This document shows positions 8,880-17,777 of a stretch of DNA of 53,212 bases, piece by piece. Source of the DNA: a virus; the IMG/VR virus record IMGVR_UViG_3300023119_000036, positions 1 to 53,212 of that record, one strand, 5' to 3'. Made by a program: the position numbers and the translations under genes. Under the pieces are notes generated by a model. It was not told where the DNA came from, ran no database searches, and was given only the letters and a program-made list of their open reading frames with translations. The number at the start of each line of letters is the position of its first letter. Position 1 is the first letter of the stretch.

Positions 8880-8908
8880 AGTATATAACAGATTTTTACG
8901 ATTGTCAA
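8880..8908 (-). promoter_or_regulatory. Sigma70-type promoter for the surface-chemistry operon
   Basis: On the minus strand TTGACA (8908-8903) is followed by exactly 17 bases and then TATACT (8885-8880), about 30 bases before the ATG at 8850. This is near consensus for bacterial sigma70. The start of the spacer (TTGACAATCGTAA) resembles the promoter of gp47 (TTGACAACCGTTAA). It implies that the operon is transcribed early by host polymerase instead of with the late structural genes. No clear terminator is visible between it and the upstream gene ending at 8921. Confidence 0.8.
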
Positions 8909-8920
8909 TGAAAGTTTGGC

Positions 8921-10225
8921 TTAAAAATTAGAGACGTTAGAACCTACAGGTGTGTCAGTATAGGAAACTGTTGTGTATGTTTGTCCGTTAAATGATACTT
9001 CGCCGTTTGGCACTCTAAGAAATACTGAATTAGTAACTACACCCTGTACATATTCATCTATTGTTTCGCTATGATTGTCTAATAATTGTAATTTAAATTG
9101 AACCTGTGTTGTCGACGGGATTAGTGCGTCTAATGCAATCACACTATTTGTATAAGCAACACCGCTATTACTTGTGTAAACTCTTTTATATGTACCTGTC
9201 AAGTTGTTATAGCCTTGAGTAACAACTTTTCCTGTGCTATCTACTGTATTTGTAGCACCCATTTGAACACTTCCTACATCATTACACAACTGTTGCCACG
9301 TTAGTGTCTTTGCTTGTCCGCCAGTGTAAGAAATTCTAGGAGAGCATCTAACTTGTCCGCCTGCATTAAAAAATGCATCGCGACTTGCCTGGCTTGGAAA
9401 CGTTACTGTAAAAATATGATTGATGCTAGTATTCCATATTAAACTTCTACTAGTTGTTAACGGACTTGAACTAGAATCTTCTAGTTCTAAAATGTCTGCT
9501 TGTCCAACAGCATCAATACTGAATCTATTTGTATCCAGTGCGGACATTTTAGATTCTAAACCAGCAATGTAAGCTTCTTCAACTAGATCAGTATTTCCTG
9601 CATTAGTATCGTAATCGCCTACAACAAAGGGTTGGGTAGTGATAGCTCCTGCTCCATTCTGATGAGCATCAATTCTTACTATGTCAGCATATAGTGCAAT
9701 GTACTGAGAGTCATCAATTTTTGAAGTATTAGGATTTACAGGACCAGAAAGGAGCGTTTGGCCGTAACCATATCCACTTAATCCTCTATCAGATACCACA
9801 GTTCCTACTCCAGAATATAGAAAACTTTTACTAGAAGTTAATGATCGTTGAGCATCTGTTTGACCGTCTGACTGAACAGTTGTACTAAGACTTGCAGCAT
9901 AAAAGAAGTTATCTATGGTTTTTGATTGGGTGATACCGTTAGTTAAGTCATTTACCCAATATGCTACACCCAATGCCTTTGCTTTTCTAAACAATCCGTA
10001 TCTAGTGCCTAGGCTTGTACTAAAAGTATCATTACTCTCGTATAAATTTACAACAAAGTCTTTGTAGGCAAGTACAGTTGATTTTGCTGCGCCGCCCCAA
10101 TATGTATTTTTGTATTCATCGTACCAATCGTCCCAGTCATAAGTTGGAGCAATGGCGGGTCCGAGAAGTTGTTGTACTTGGGAATATAAATCGTTATATC
10201 TCGATGCAGCTATAGTAACAGGCAA
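8921..10225 (-). CDS. Modular tail fibre/adhesin-like protein with DUF4214-like module
   Basis: A 434-residue protein. Residues 1-27 and 151 onward match the N-terminal region of the adjacent 1358-residue protein: a QQLLGP-type helix, GYGYGQTLLSGPVNPN, then LYADIVRIDAHQNG, then FFNAGGQVR. Between these halves, residues about 28-150 hold a separate module starting YDWDDWYDEY, with YGLFRKAKALGVAYWVNDL. That resembles DUF4214 (LYR..LGR.PDaaGlayWv), found in bacterial surface proteins. The start is TTG at 10225-10223, with TAAGGAG eight bases upstream and no ATG nearby. A late-promoter-like box lies 17 bases upstream. It is probably a virion adhesion protein; the exact location is unknown. Confidence 0.6.
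   Translation of the reverse strand: MPVTIAASRYNDLYSQVQQLLGPAIAPTYDWDDWYDEYKNTYWGGAAKSTVLAYKDFVVNLYESNDTFSTSLGTRYGLFRKAKALGVAYWVNDLTNGITQSKTIDNFFYAASLSTTVQSDGQTDAQRSLTSSKSFLYSGVGTVVSDRGLSGYGYGQTLLSGPVNPNTSKIDDSQYIALYADIVRIDAHQNGAGAITTQPFVVGDYDTNAGNTDLVEEAYIAGLESKMSALDTNRFSIDAVGQADILELEDSSSSPLTTSRSLIWNTSINHIFTVTFPSQASRDAFFNAGGQVRCSPRISYTGGQAKTLTWQQLCNDVGSVQMGATNTVDSTGKVVTQGYNNLTGTYKRVYTSNSGVAYTNSVIALDALIPSTTQVQFKLQLLDNHSETIDEYVQGVVTNSVFLRVPNGEVSFNGQTYTTVSYTDTPVGSNVSNF
9776..10144 (-). repeat. DUF4214-like module, copy 1
   Basis: This stretch encodes about residues 28-150 of the 434-residue protein, from YDWDDWYDEYKNTYW to VVSDRGLS. It aligns with the module at 12558-12950 over its whole length: DWDDWY/TWDDWY at the start, YGLFRKAKALGVAYWV/FGLFRRPDAAGLAYWV in the middle, SDGQTDAQRS/SDGRSDSQRS later, and a V.SDRG/V.GDRG end. 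The DNA is well diverged, so the duplication is not recent. Confidence 0.7.
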
Positions 10226-10242
10226 TTTCGTTTCTCCTTACA

Positions 10243-10252
10243 GTATTTATTT
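10243..10252 (-). promoter_or_regulatory. T4-late-like promoter box
   Basis: The minus strand reads AAATAAATAC, followed by TGTAAGGAG, with 17 bases between the box and the TTG start at 10225. It matches the boxes before 20427, 39347 and 48263 (consensus A-T/C-AAATAC). T4 late promoters use TATAAATA read by gp55, which is encoded in this window. Confidence 0.55.
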
Positions 10253-10277
10253 GTTTTAGGATCTGTAGGAAAGAAAC

Positions 10278-13200
10278 TTACGGTATTTCTGCGCCTTCGT
10301 CTGTGCGTATTATAACAGTAACAAATGCTGTTTCTACTATTTCGCCTGCTTGTCCGCCTGTCTTTAGATAGGCCGTATATAGCGCATCTATTTCAGGACT
10401 ACTAGGTGTATAAGCAAACTGTGCAGTACCGTTAGCACCTACAGTAACCACACCAGATGCATCTGCGACATTTGCATTTGAATTTGGACCTACATGCCAG
10501 TATAGCTGTGTTCCTTGCGGTACATTCGTAGTTGTCGCTGTAAAGAATACAGCACCGCTTCCGTAGTTACTGAAAACAGTCGAACTTTGTGGACTTAGTT
10601 CGTAAGTTGGAGCAGGTGTAATAGTCAATGAACTTGAAGCAACAATTGGTCCAGAATAGCTACCTGTTCTTACATTTACACTATAGTCACTTGCAGGAAC
10701 TAGTGTTCCTTGTACTAATGTAATATTGAAGCTGTTAGAATTATTATTTATAGTAGGATTGCTGACAGATCTTGATGCTCCGTTGCTGGCTTTGTCTATA
10801 GTAACATAAACTTCTGTACCGTCTGAAACATCTGTAGTTGATAAGGTAAACACTCCTATACTTTCTCCATCAACCTTAGTCATTGAGCTAGGAAGCAAAC
10901 TATATGTTGGCACTACAGGATCTACTCTGAGCAAGCCTGTTGCAACAACTACGCCATCATAAACAGTGTTAAATACGTCTAAACTATAAATGCCTGTGCT
11001 GATTCCTGTAGTATCAAACGATATACTTGCCTCGTTGTTGAAAACTGTGTCTTCTAGAGTATAAATTTCAGACGCATTAAGTGAATTAACAAATTTAAAG
11101 TATATTGTAGTACCATTTGACACATTTGTGGTTGTAAGGGTAAATGTTACTGACTGTCCACTCGTTGTACTAGGTGTCAAAGGTGAAAGTGTATAACTTG
11201 CTTCGGCTTCTGTAATTACTAGTGTTGCTGTTGCAAGAATTGTATCGTCTTCCGCCTGTGGTTCAATGGCAACAGTATATGTGCCTGGGTCTAAAGTTCC
11301 TGCCTCGATACGGAAAGAAGCAGTTCCATTACTTATACCACCAGTAGCTAGTGTTGCTATAGGGCTTCCTTGACCTACTAGTGTTGTAAGATAAAATTGG
11401 CTTCCATCTTCCACATTTTGTGTGGTTAAAACAAATTCTGCAACTTCGCCGTCAACTATTGAAAGAGAGGACGGTGTTAATTCGTATTCTGGTTCTAGCA
11501 CTGCATTAACAGTAATAGTGTCTGTGCCAATAATTGTGCCGCCTTGTCCACTGGCTGTCATAGTTATTACATGCGAGCCTGCTGTAGTGAATGTTAAATT
11601 AGGTGTGTAGTATCCTACACCACTACTTAAACCTGTGGTTCCAGACTGGTTTGAGAATGACGGACCTGATGCACTCCAAACAATTGTGTCAACATCGCCT
11701 CCTGCTTGCGCAAAACCTCTGCCTGTAGTGCCTACTGTTGTAGACTGTAGTAATCCACTCCATTCAGGCTCAACCATCCAGTAAGCAGCTTGGGGCTGAT
11801 ATGTACTTTGGGCTGTAACCGTGATAGTTCTCGTTATTTCTCCATCGTCATTTCCAGCAAAAAGTGTCCATGTTTTACTACCTTCCGAGGTAAATGCGTA
11901 TGCACCTATTGAATCTTCTTCTGTTATGTCTGTTATGTCTGGATATCTATTCCAAACGCTATCGTTCGAATCTCTAGTTAATTCAATATATGTTGCATTT
12001 GATACCCTGAATGCAAAGAAAACAGGGTTGTTGAGTCCAACAGGGCTTGTCGGATCACTGTAAAAGTAATCAATTATCGGTGCAGGAGCTGTAACTTCTA
12101 ATGTTGTACTTGCTGTTCTAGATTCTCCTGCACTATTAGTTGCAGTAATTGTAGCAATTAAGTTTCCAGAGTCTGACGGAAGATTAAATGTGTCAGTGCT
12201 TCCGCTTGCACTTGTAGAAGTAACTGTAGTAGTAGTGCCCAATCCTGAAATACTTATTGTAACACTTGTACTATTTTCTACTGTCCAGTTGACGTTTACA
12301 GGATCGCCGTAATTAGCACTCTGTCGATTCCATGCAAATGATCGTATTACTGGATCGGGTATAGGTGCAGGTGGTTCTTCTCCAGGTGTCGGGGTTCTAC
12401 TTGTGTCATTTACAGAGATACTAGCTGTTGCTTGTCCATTATCTAGTGTAATAGTTAAAGTTTCTGGACCTTCTGTAGTATAATCAGGCACTAGATTATA
12501 ATTTACCACTGCTGTATTACTGTAAACAGTAAACGAATCTGTAAGATTTGTTGACACGCCGCCGCCCGGTGTGCCTCTGTCTCCTACCACGCCTGCGGCG
12601 GTTCCACGTAAAAATGGTTTGTCAAATATTTGCGATCTTTGTGAATCGGATCTTCCATCTGAATCTATCCAAGGTATAACTGCTGTACTTTGGAGCACTG
12701 AACTAAAGAACACATTAGTAAATGATTCTCCTGTTCCATACTGCTGAAGCGAAACATCTACCCAATATGCTAAACCGGCAGCATCAGGTCTTCTAAACAA
12801 TCCAAATAACTGTCCAAAATCTGTGTTATACGCATCATTACCTTCATAGTAAGGTTTTATAATATCTTTTCGTGCAAGCACAGATGCCTTGTTAAATCCA
12901 GACCAATATACAGTAGAAAATTCATTATACCAGTCATCCCATGTATAAAGTCCACTAGATAAATCTTCTCTTTGTACACCACTAAGTGTAAATGGCACTT
13001 GTGTACCTGGGCTTACATTGGTTGTATTAAGAGTAAAGGAAATTGTACCGCCTTCGTTCACAGAAGCATTGCTTGGTACAATCTGATAGCTAGGTAATTG
13101 CGGTGTTTGACTTGTATCGTTTATTGCAACCCTAACTGTAGATCTTCCATTGTCTAGTGCTAGATCAAAATATTCTACCCCTTCTGTAACACTATCTGAA

Positions 13201-14354
13201 ACTAGTGCAAAAGATGCAACTCCTATTCCATTTCCGTCTGTAGTAAACTGTCCAGTTAAACTACCTGATGCTAGGTCTGCTTGGCTTACACCTGTGATTG
13301 TATATGGAACATTAGATCCTGTAGGCACATTAGATGTACTTAGTGTAACTGTAAACTGTCCTCCTTCGTTGACAGCAGATGTGCTTGCAGTCAATATGTA
13401 AGTAGGTAATGATCCTGACTGAACTCCGCCCAAGGATACATTTGTAAATACACCAGGTACAGGCACAGCAACATCACCTGATGCTCTGTAAATACTAACT
13501 GTATTTGTTAGTGTGCCATCAACATTGTTGTCAATTGCATTATCGCCAACAACGTCATTAAATTCTACTCTAAATGATATTTGTGTTGAACTGATGTTTC
13601 TTGCTTTTATAACAAGTGTGTTACCTGCATAAACTCCGCTATAAGACCCTGAGCCGATTTTAGTGAAAATAGTATTATAAGAACTTGTTAAATCGTAGTT
13701 ACCTGTTGCGCTACCGCCTGATATAGTGCTAGAAGTTGAATCTCTATCAAATATTATTACTCCAACTTCGTTTGTTAATTGGGCCCAATCAAGTCCTTTA
13801 GGCTGTGAAGCATTTACATTTGATGGATCAATGCGAATTTGGCCGCCTGTGTTAAAAAAGTGTCTTCTTGCATCTGGAGAGTTAAATGTAATAATAAACT
13901 CGTGTACAATTAATCCATTCCATACTGTTGTTCTTGAAGAAGAATCGGCTATTGCAGTGCTTGCTTGACTAGGATGGATATTTCCTTTATCAGTTTCAAC
14001 TTGAGACATCAATTCTTCAAAGTCTGCAAGTCCCTTTTTAAAACCATCTGGATCATCTGCAACAATGCCAGCATCACTTACTGTAAATGATGTTTCATCT
14101 GCAACAACATTTAAATTCTCTAAAACTTGTGCAATTGTTTGCACACTAGGATCACTTGGGCCTACTTGGTGTATTCTTGCTTTGATTATATCTGCATATA
14201 AATTGTTTATGTCATCAGCATCAATTATCGAGTTAGGTACTATAGGTACACTTTGTAAAGTTTGGCCGTAGCCATTAATACCCGATCCGTTACCTAATAT
14301 TAATTCAATTCTAGATTGCAGATTGTTAATTCGTGCTGCTGTAATTTCTGCCAT
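10278..14354 (-). CDS. Large modular tail adhesin with Calx-beta-like and Ig-like domains
   Basis: A 1358-residue protein. Domains in order: an N-terminal region (1-65) with GYGQTL and LYADI shared with the 434-residue neighbour; a region with FFNTGGQIR shared likewise; a Calx-beta-like domain (about 318-415) with VNEGG.FTVTLST and VTEGVEYFDLALDNG; a second Calx-beta-like domain (about 418-660) split by a 131-residue DUF4214-like insertion at 469-599; three PKD/Ig-like domains; then four tandem Ig-like repeats (about 975-1350) starting EYELTPSS, SYTLSPLT, TYSLLPSS and TYELSPQS. Such beta-sandwich arrays are typical of phage and bacterial surface adhesion proteins. Good AAGGACC Shine-Dalgarno before ATG. 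Probably a host-range fibre. Confidence 0.65.
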   Translation of the reverse strand: MAEITAARINNLQSRIELILGNGSGINGYGQTLQSVPIVPNSIIDADDINNLYADIIKARIHQVGPSDPSVQTIAQVLENLNVVADETSFTVSDAGIVADDPDGFKKGLADFEELMSQVETDKGNIHPSQASTAIADSSSRTTVWNGLIVHEFIITFNSPDARRHFFNTGGQIRIDPSNVNASQPKGLDWAQLTNEVGVIIFDRDSTSSTISGGSATGNYDLTSSYNTIFTKIGSGSYSGVYAGNTLVIKARNISSTQISFRVEFNDVVGDNAIDNNVDGTLTNTVSIYRASGDVAVPVPGVFTNVSLGGVQSGSLPTYILTASTSAVNEGGQFTVTLSTSNVPTGSNVPYTITGVSQADLASGSLTGQFTTDGNGIGVASFALVSDSVTEGVEYFDLALDNGRSTVRVAINDTSQTPQLPSYQIVPSNASVNEGGTISFTLNTTNVSPGTQVPFTLSGVQREDLSSGLYTWDDWYNEFSTVYWSGFNKASVLARKDIIKPYYEGNDAYNTDFGQLFGLFRRPDAAGLAYWVDVSLQQYGTGESFTNVFFSSVLQSTAVIPWIDSDGRSDSQRSQIFDKPFLRGTAAGVVGDRGTPGGGVSTNLTDSFTVYSNTAVVNYNLVPDYTTEGPETLTITLDNGQATASISVNDTSRTPTPGEEPPAPIPDPVIRSFAWNRQSANYGDPVNVNWTVENSTSVTISISGLGTTTTVTSTSASGSTDTFNLPSDSGNLIATITATNSAGESRTASTTLEVTAPAPIIDYFYSDPTSPVGLNNPVFFAFRVSNATYIELTRDSNDSVWNRYPDITDITEEDSIGAYAFTSEGSKTWTLFAGNDDGEITRTITVTAQSTYQPQAAYWMVEPEWSGLLQSTTVGTTGRGFAQAGGDVDTIVWSASGPSFSNQSGTTGLSSGVGYYTPNLTFTTAGSHVITMTASGQGGTIIGTDTITVNAVLEPEYELTPSSLSIVDGEVAEFVLTTQNVEDGSQFYLTTLVGQGSPIATLATGGISNGTASFRIEAGTLDPGTYTVAIEPQAEDDTILATATLVITEAEASYTLSPLTPSTTSGQSVTFTLTTTNVSNGTTIYFKFVNSLNASEIYTLEDTVFNNEASISFDTTGISTGIYSLDVFNTVYDGVVVATGLLRVDPVVPTYSLLPSSMTKVDGESIGVFTLSTTDVSDGTEVYVTIDKASNGASRSVSNPTINNNSNSFNITLVQGTLVPASDYSVNVRTGSYSGPIVASSSLTITPAPTYELSPQSSTVFSNYGSGAVFFTATTTNVPQGTQLYWHVGPNSNANVADASGVVTVGANGTAQFAYTPSSPEIDALYTAYLKTGGQAGEIVETAFVTVIIRTDEGAEIP
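12558..12950 (-). repeat. DUF4214-like module inserted in a Calx-beta-like domain, copy 2
   Basis: These 393 bases encode residues 469-599 of the 1358-residue protein. Left of it the host domain reads VPFTLSGVQREDLSSG; right of it VSTNLTDSFTV continues to EGPETLTITLDNG. Joining the two flanks restores a normal Calx-beta-like domain when compared with the uninterrupted copy next to it (DLASGSLTGQFTTD). The glycines at the right edge (GGG, 12558-12566) may be a linker. Confidence 0.7.
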
Positions 14355-14363
14355 GACAGGTCC

Positions 14364-15830
14364 TTATACTTTTAGTACGCATTCTACAAGTTTTTCTTCT
14401 TCATTATTATCTGTCGCCAAAGCAATGCCTACTAAACTGCCACCGTTAATAGCTGTACTTGCACAACCGTTGTCATCAACGTATACTGCTTCACCTTTAT
14501 TAACAGGGCCTATAATTCTTACTGGCAATCTACCTTTTAGACCAATATATTGACCTTCCGCTTCACTGTTCATCATTACAGCTGGGTCTGTAGATACTAC
14601 ACCAATTGCAATACAACCTCTGCTTGCTGCTTCAACTTCATGATCGCCATGTTTGCATACACAAACTACTGTGCCTGCAGGAAGTTCTTCTGCTGTAGAA
14701 TACTTTTCTGCTAAGTCAGCGTAGCGAGCTTGAGTTGCAGTACCTTGGAATAAGTTTGCGTTTACATTTCCGGTTGCATCTCTAATCACAACAGTATTAT
14801 TAGAAGTGTTTACTCTACCTTGTCTGAAGTTGCCGCTGCCGTCTGCTAGTGTAGTTGCTTTTGATGCTGTACCTATGAAGTTAGTTGCATAGACATCGTT
14901 CCATACTAATGATGCGCTGCCTAGATCATAAAAATCATTTTGGCCTGGAATCATTCCAGTTGAAGTGACAGTTGCAACATGGATAGCAGTGCCGTTTGTA
15001 TTTGTTGCTTTAAATTTAATTTTGCTATTTAATCCAGTTGTATTGGATATTACACCTTCAACACCATTTTCTACAAATAATCTAAGATCTTGCGAATCTC
15101 CTATTTGTATTCCTGCATCAGGGAATGAAACTGCTGAAGTAAAATTTGGGTTAGACTTCAAAACAAAATCTTCTTTAGGAGTGCCTTCTAGCTTGTCGGC
15201 ATCAGAAGCTGTTCCCCAAAAACGGTGTGTTGTTGAAGTTTCACCTGTGCTAGAATTAATTAGGGTTACACCTCTGTTTATAAAGTCAAAACCTGTAATT
15301 GGATTTGTAATGCTGTCAAGTGTAAAAGGGCTTGGACTTACAATCATTACTACTTCGTCATTTACAGTCGCAGCAATAATACTTCTTGAAGTGCCACCAT
15401 TATCCAACACTTCTCTACTCTGCATTTGTGTAACACCTTCTCCAGCATTTTGTGGACCTATTAGTATGAAAGCTGTGCCATTGAAAACATAAAGTTGGTC
15501 ATTTGTAGTATCCCACCAAAAATCACCGTCAGTTAATCCGGTAGGTTCTGTTACAGCAACTTCTGCACCTCCTGTAGTGCGCCACTGATTACCGTCGTAG
15601 AATTTTAACTTAGCATTGCCACTATCAAACCAAACTTGGCCACTTAATGGCCTTCCTGGTTCGTTTGCCCCGCTGAAATTTTCTAACAAATACAAAAAGT
15701 TTTCATTTTGTATTTCACCGTATCCGGCATAGTTTTTACCAATAAACTTAAGATCGGTAGTTTGGTCTACTGTACCATCTTCAACTATGGTTAAAACAGT
15801 ATTATTATATCTATCAATTTGATATGCCAT
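14364..15830 (-). CDS. Tail fibre protein, paralogue 1 of 3
   Basis: A 488-residue protein sharing its first 130 residues with the next two genes: a LKFIGKNYAGYGEIQNENFL block, then GQVWFD, YDG..W and an ILIGPQ end. The middle contains a GSASLVWNDVYATNF-type repeat typical of phage fibre shafts. The C-terminal 120 residues, with AEKYSTAEELPAGTVV, IGVVS and YVDDNGCAS, form a small compact tip domain seen at the ends of phage fibres. It probably forms part of a trimeric fibre at the baseplate, inferred from repeats and location. It is followed ten bases later by the 1358-residue adhesin. Confidence 0.7.
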   Translation of the reverse strand: MAYQIDRYNNTVLTIVEDGTVDQTTDLKFIGKNYAGYGEIQNENFLYLLENFSGANEPGRPLSGQVWFDSGNAKLKFYDGNQWRTTGGAEVAVTEPTGLTDGDFWWDTTNDQLYVFNGTAFILIGPQNAGEGVTQMQSREVLDNGGTSRSIIAATVNDEVVMIVSPSPFTLDSITNPITGFDFINRGVTLINSSTGETSTTHRFWGTASDADKLEGTPKEDFVLKSNPNFTSAVSFPDAGIQIGDSQDLRLFVENGVEGVISNTTGLNSKIKFKATNTNGTAIHVATVTSTGMIPGQNDFYDLGSASLVWNDVYATNFIGTASKATTLADGSGNFRQGRVNTSNNTVVIRDATGNVNANLFQGTATQARYADLAEKYSTAEELPAGTVVCVCKHGDHEVEAASRGCIAIGVVSTDPAVMMNSEAEGQYIGLKGRLPVRIIGPVNKGEAVYVDDNGCASTAINGGSLVGIALATDNNEEEKLVECVLKV

Positions 15831-15845
15831 TTGTTCAAGCCCCTA

Positions 15846-15870
15846 AAGTATCTATTATACTTATTTATTC
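15846..15870 (-). promoter_or_regulatory. Possible weak late promoter with small inverted repeat
   Basis: The 44-base gap upstream of the ATG at 15830 contains GAATAAATAA (15870-15861 on the minus strand), similar to the late box but lacking the final C and sitting about 30 bases from the start, further than the others. Next to it AAGTAT and ATACTT (15846-15862) can pair around a five-base loop just before the AGGGGC Shine-Dalgarno. Either could be fortuitous in AT-rich DNA. Confidence 0.25.
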
Positions 15871-15874
15871 AATT

Positions 15875-17776
15875 TTAAGGATACGCTGTATCACTTACAA
15901 AGTTCCAACTTACTCCGTCAGATGAGAAAGTTAATAGTTGTCTAGATGGTGTTAAAACAGCACTACCAGACGCTGTTGCGTTTGCAACAATATCTCTAAC
16001 GACAGGTCCTTGGCTACCATCAGCATAGTCTACCTGTTCATAAGATTTTTGCAAAACACCTGTGTTATTTTCTGCAACAGTAATAGAAATTCCGCTAACT
16101 GTTGCGCCTGCATACGAAGTAGCATGTATTCTTGCTACTTTGCCGTTATTTTCTAGTACAGCAGGATAAAGATCATTCAAAAATACAATTACATTATCAT
16201 ACAAAGTTGCACCAGTGCCTAAACCTGTGATATCCATAGAAAAGACAATAGGTTCAGTAGCAACAACGTTGTCAACATAATATTTTGTAGCAGCATCTTG
16301 ATTTTCAGTTGGATCTGCTAATCCTGTTATTTTTTGACTATCAGTAACATGGATATCTCCTGTGCCTGTGATTAATATTCCCCTGCCATCGACATCAACG
16401 TTTCCTGAAGTAATATTCAATGTTGTTGTACTTTGTAAAGTATTGCCATCCATTGCAATATTATCAACATTGAGATATTCTAATGTGCCAACTCTAACAA
16501 GACCAGTAGCATAAATTACACTAGATCCTAGTCTATCATTTAAAACTTTAGCCACACCTCCAATTTTGTAACTGTCGGCTGTGCTTGTAATATCAAAATT
16601 TGTGTTTGCAGTCCATGAATTTGTAGAAGTTTTCCATGTTAAAGTTTTATTACCATCACTAGATAATAGTGTTAGGCCGCCGTCGTCGACAGCAGCGTTA
16701 TTTCCATAAGTTCCGCCATTGACATGTGCTATTTCTATGTTTTTATCTTCTACTACTAGTGTAGAAGTTTCTATAGTTGTAGTATCACCTTCTACGACCA
16801 AATCACCTGTTACTCTAAGATCACCGTTAACATCTAAAGTGTACTGAGGAGTATTGTTAAATATACCAATTTTTTCTTCTGATGCATCTATATAAAGTGC
16901 ATCAACAATAATTGCTCCTGACGGTGTTGTTCTAACTCTTAAACTTATATCATGATCAAGTAATTGATTTTCGAAATAATATCTTGGTCCGACAACCTTT
17001 TGTACATGGTTTTGTGATAAGCCAACTGTTAAACCACCTGAATTTTGTATTGTTAATGTTCCAACTGTTACACCGTTAGCATCTGATGGTAAAAATTGAT
17101 CAGCTGTACGAACTTGGCCTGTGCCTGTGATAAGTGCATTAGCGCCGCTAGATGTTCCGAAAAACTTGAACGTATCTGGAGAAATTACATTTATACCTTC
17201 GTATATTATACCATTAGGATTATCATTTGTAACTAGTTCTAAAACTCGTTGACTATATACCGGAGTAAATGCTATCGAGCTTAAAATTGCAACTCTAGTG
17301 TTGCCAATATATAAACTAGCAACGGTCCTAGATCTAGATTGGCTATCTAAAATACTTTCGATTTTGAAACCGCTTACACCTTGTGCTTCAGTATATTGTG
17401 GACCTACTAGAATTAAATCTGAACCATCGTACGCATACAATTGGTTACGTAAATTATCTATCCACAAATCGCCTGCAACCATAGACGGTTGACTATCTTG
17501 TACATACGGTCCGCCTGATGCTTTCCATGCTGTTCCGTCATATACGTTTAGACGCTGTGCACTCTTATCGTACCACAACTGACCTACTAGTGGATTACTA
17601 GGAGCAGCAGTATTTGCAAAATTTTCTAAAAGTTTTATAAAATTTTCATTAAAAAATTCGCCATACCCGGAATAATTTCTTCCTACTAGAACTAAATTTG
17701 TAGACGAATTATCAATTTGCCCGTCTATTAATTCTGTAAGTAATGCTCCGTCAGTTTTGTTAAGTTGATAACTCAT
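15875..17776 (-). CDS. Tail fibre protein, paralogue 2 of 3
   Basis: A 633-residue protein. The N-terminal block (LVLVGRNYSGYGEFFNENFI, LLENFANTAAP, VGQLWYD, VYDGTAW, LILVGPQYT) is shared with both neighbours. Residues about 315-350 read VNGDLRVTGDLVVEGDTTT, a beta-strand shaft motif common in phage fibres, and KYYVDNVVA at about 500 is another fibre hallmark. The C-terminal 130 residues are a unique domain with IVFLNDLYPAVLENNG. It lies between its paralogues, one base from the upstream stop, so the three were likely made by tandem duplication and diverged at their tips. Confidence 0.7.
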   Translation of the reverse strand: MSYQLNKTDGALLTELIDGQIDNSSTNLVLVGRNYSGYGEFFNENFIKLLENFANTAAPSNPLVGQLWYDKSAQRLNVYDGTAWKASGGPYVQDSQPSMVAGDLWIDNLRNQLYAYDGSDLILVGPQYTEAQGVSGFKIESILDSQSRSRTVASLYIGNTRVAILSSIAFTPVYSQRVLELVTNDNPNGIIYEGINVISPDTFKFFGTSSGANALITGTGQVRTADQFLPSDANGVTVGTLTIQNSGGLTVGLSQNHVQKVVGPRYYFENQLLDHDISLRVRTTPSGAIIVDALYIDASEEKIGIFNNTPQYTLDVNGDLRVTGDLVVEGDTTTIETSTLVVEDKNIEIAHVNGGTYGNNAAVDDGGLTLLSSDGNKTLTWKTSTNSWTANTNFDITSTADSYKIGGVAKVLNDRLGSSVIYATGLVRVGTLEYLNVDNIAMDGNTLQSTTTLNITSGNVDVDGRGILITGTGDIHVTDSQKITGLADPTENQDAATKYYVDNVVATEPIVFSMDITGLGTGATLYDNVIVFLNDLYPAVLENNGKVARIHATSYAGATVSGISITVAENNTGVLQKSYEQVDYADGSQGPVVRDIVANATASGSAVLTPSRQLLTFSSDGVSWNFVSDTAYP

Positions 17777-17777
17777 T

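Noticed and set aside
8851-8920. A terminator after the 434-residue fibre gene
   Set aside because: No GC-rich hairpin followed by a T-run can be seen in this gap.
14965-15492. A 175-codon open frame on the plus strand
   Set aside because: It lies wholly antisense to a well-supported tail fibre gene, has no Shine-Dalgarno of note, and its composition follows from the opposite strand.
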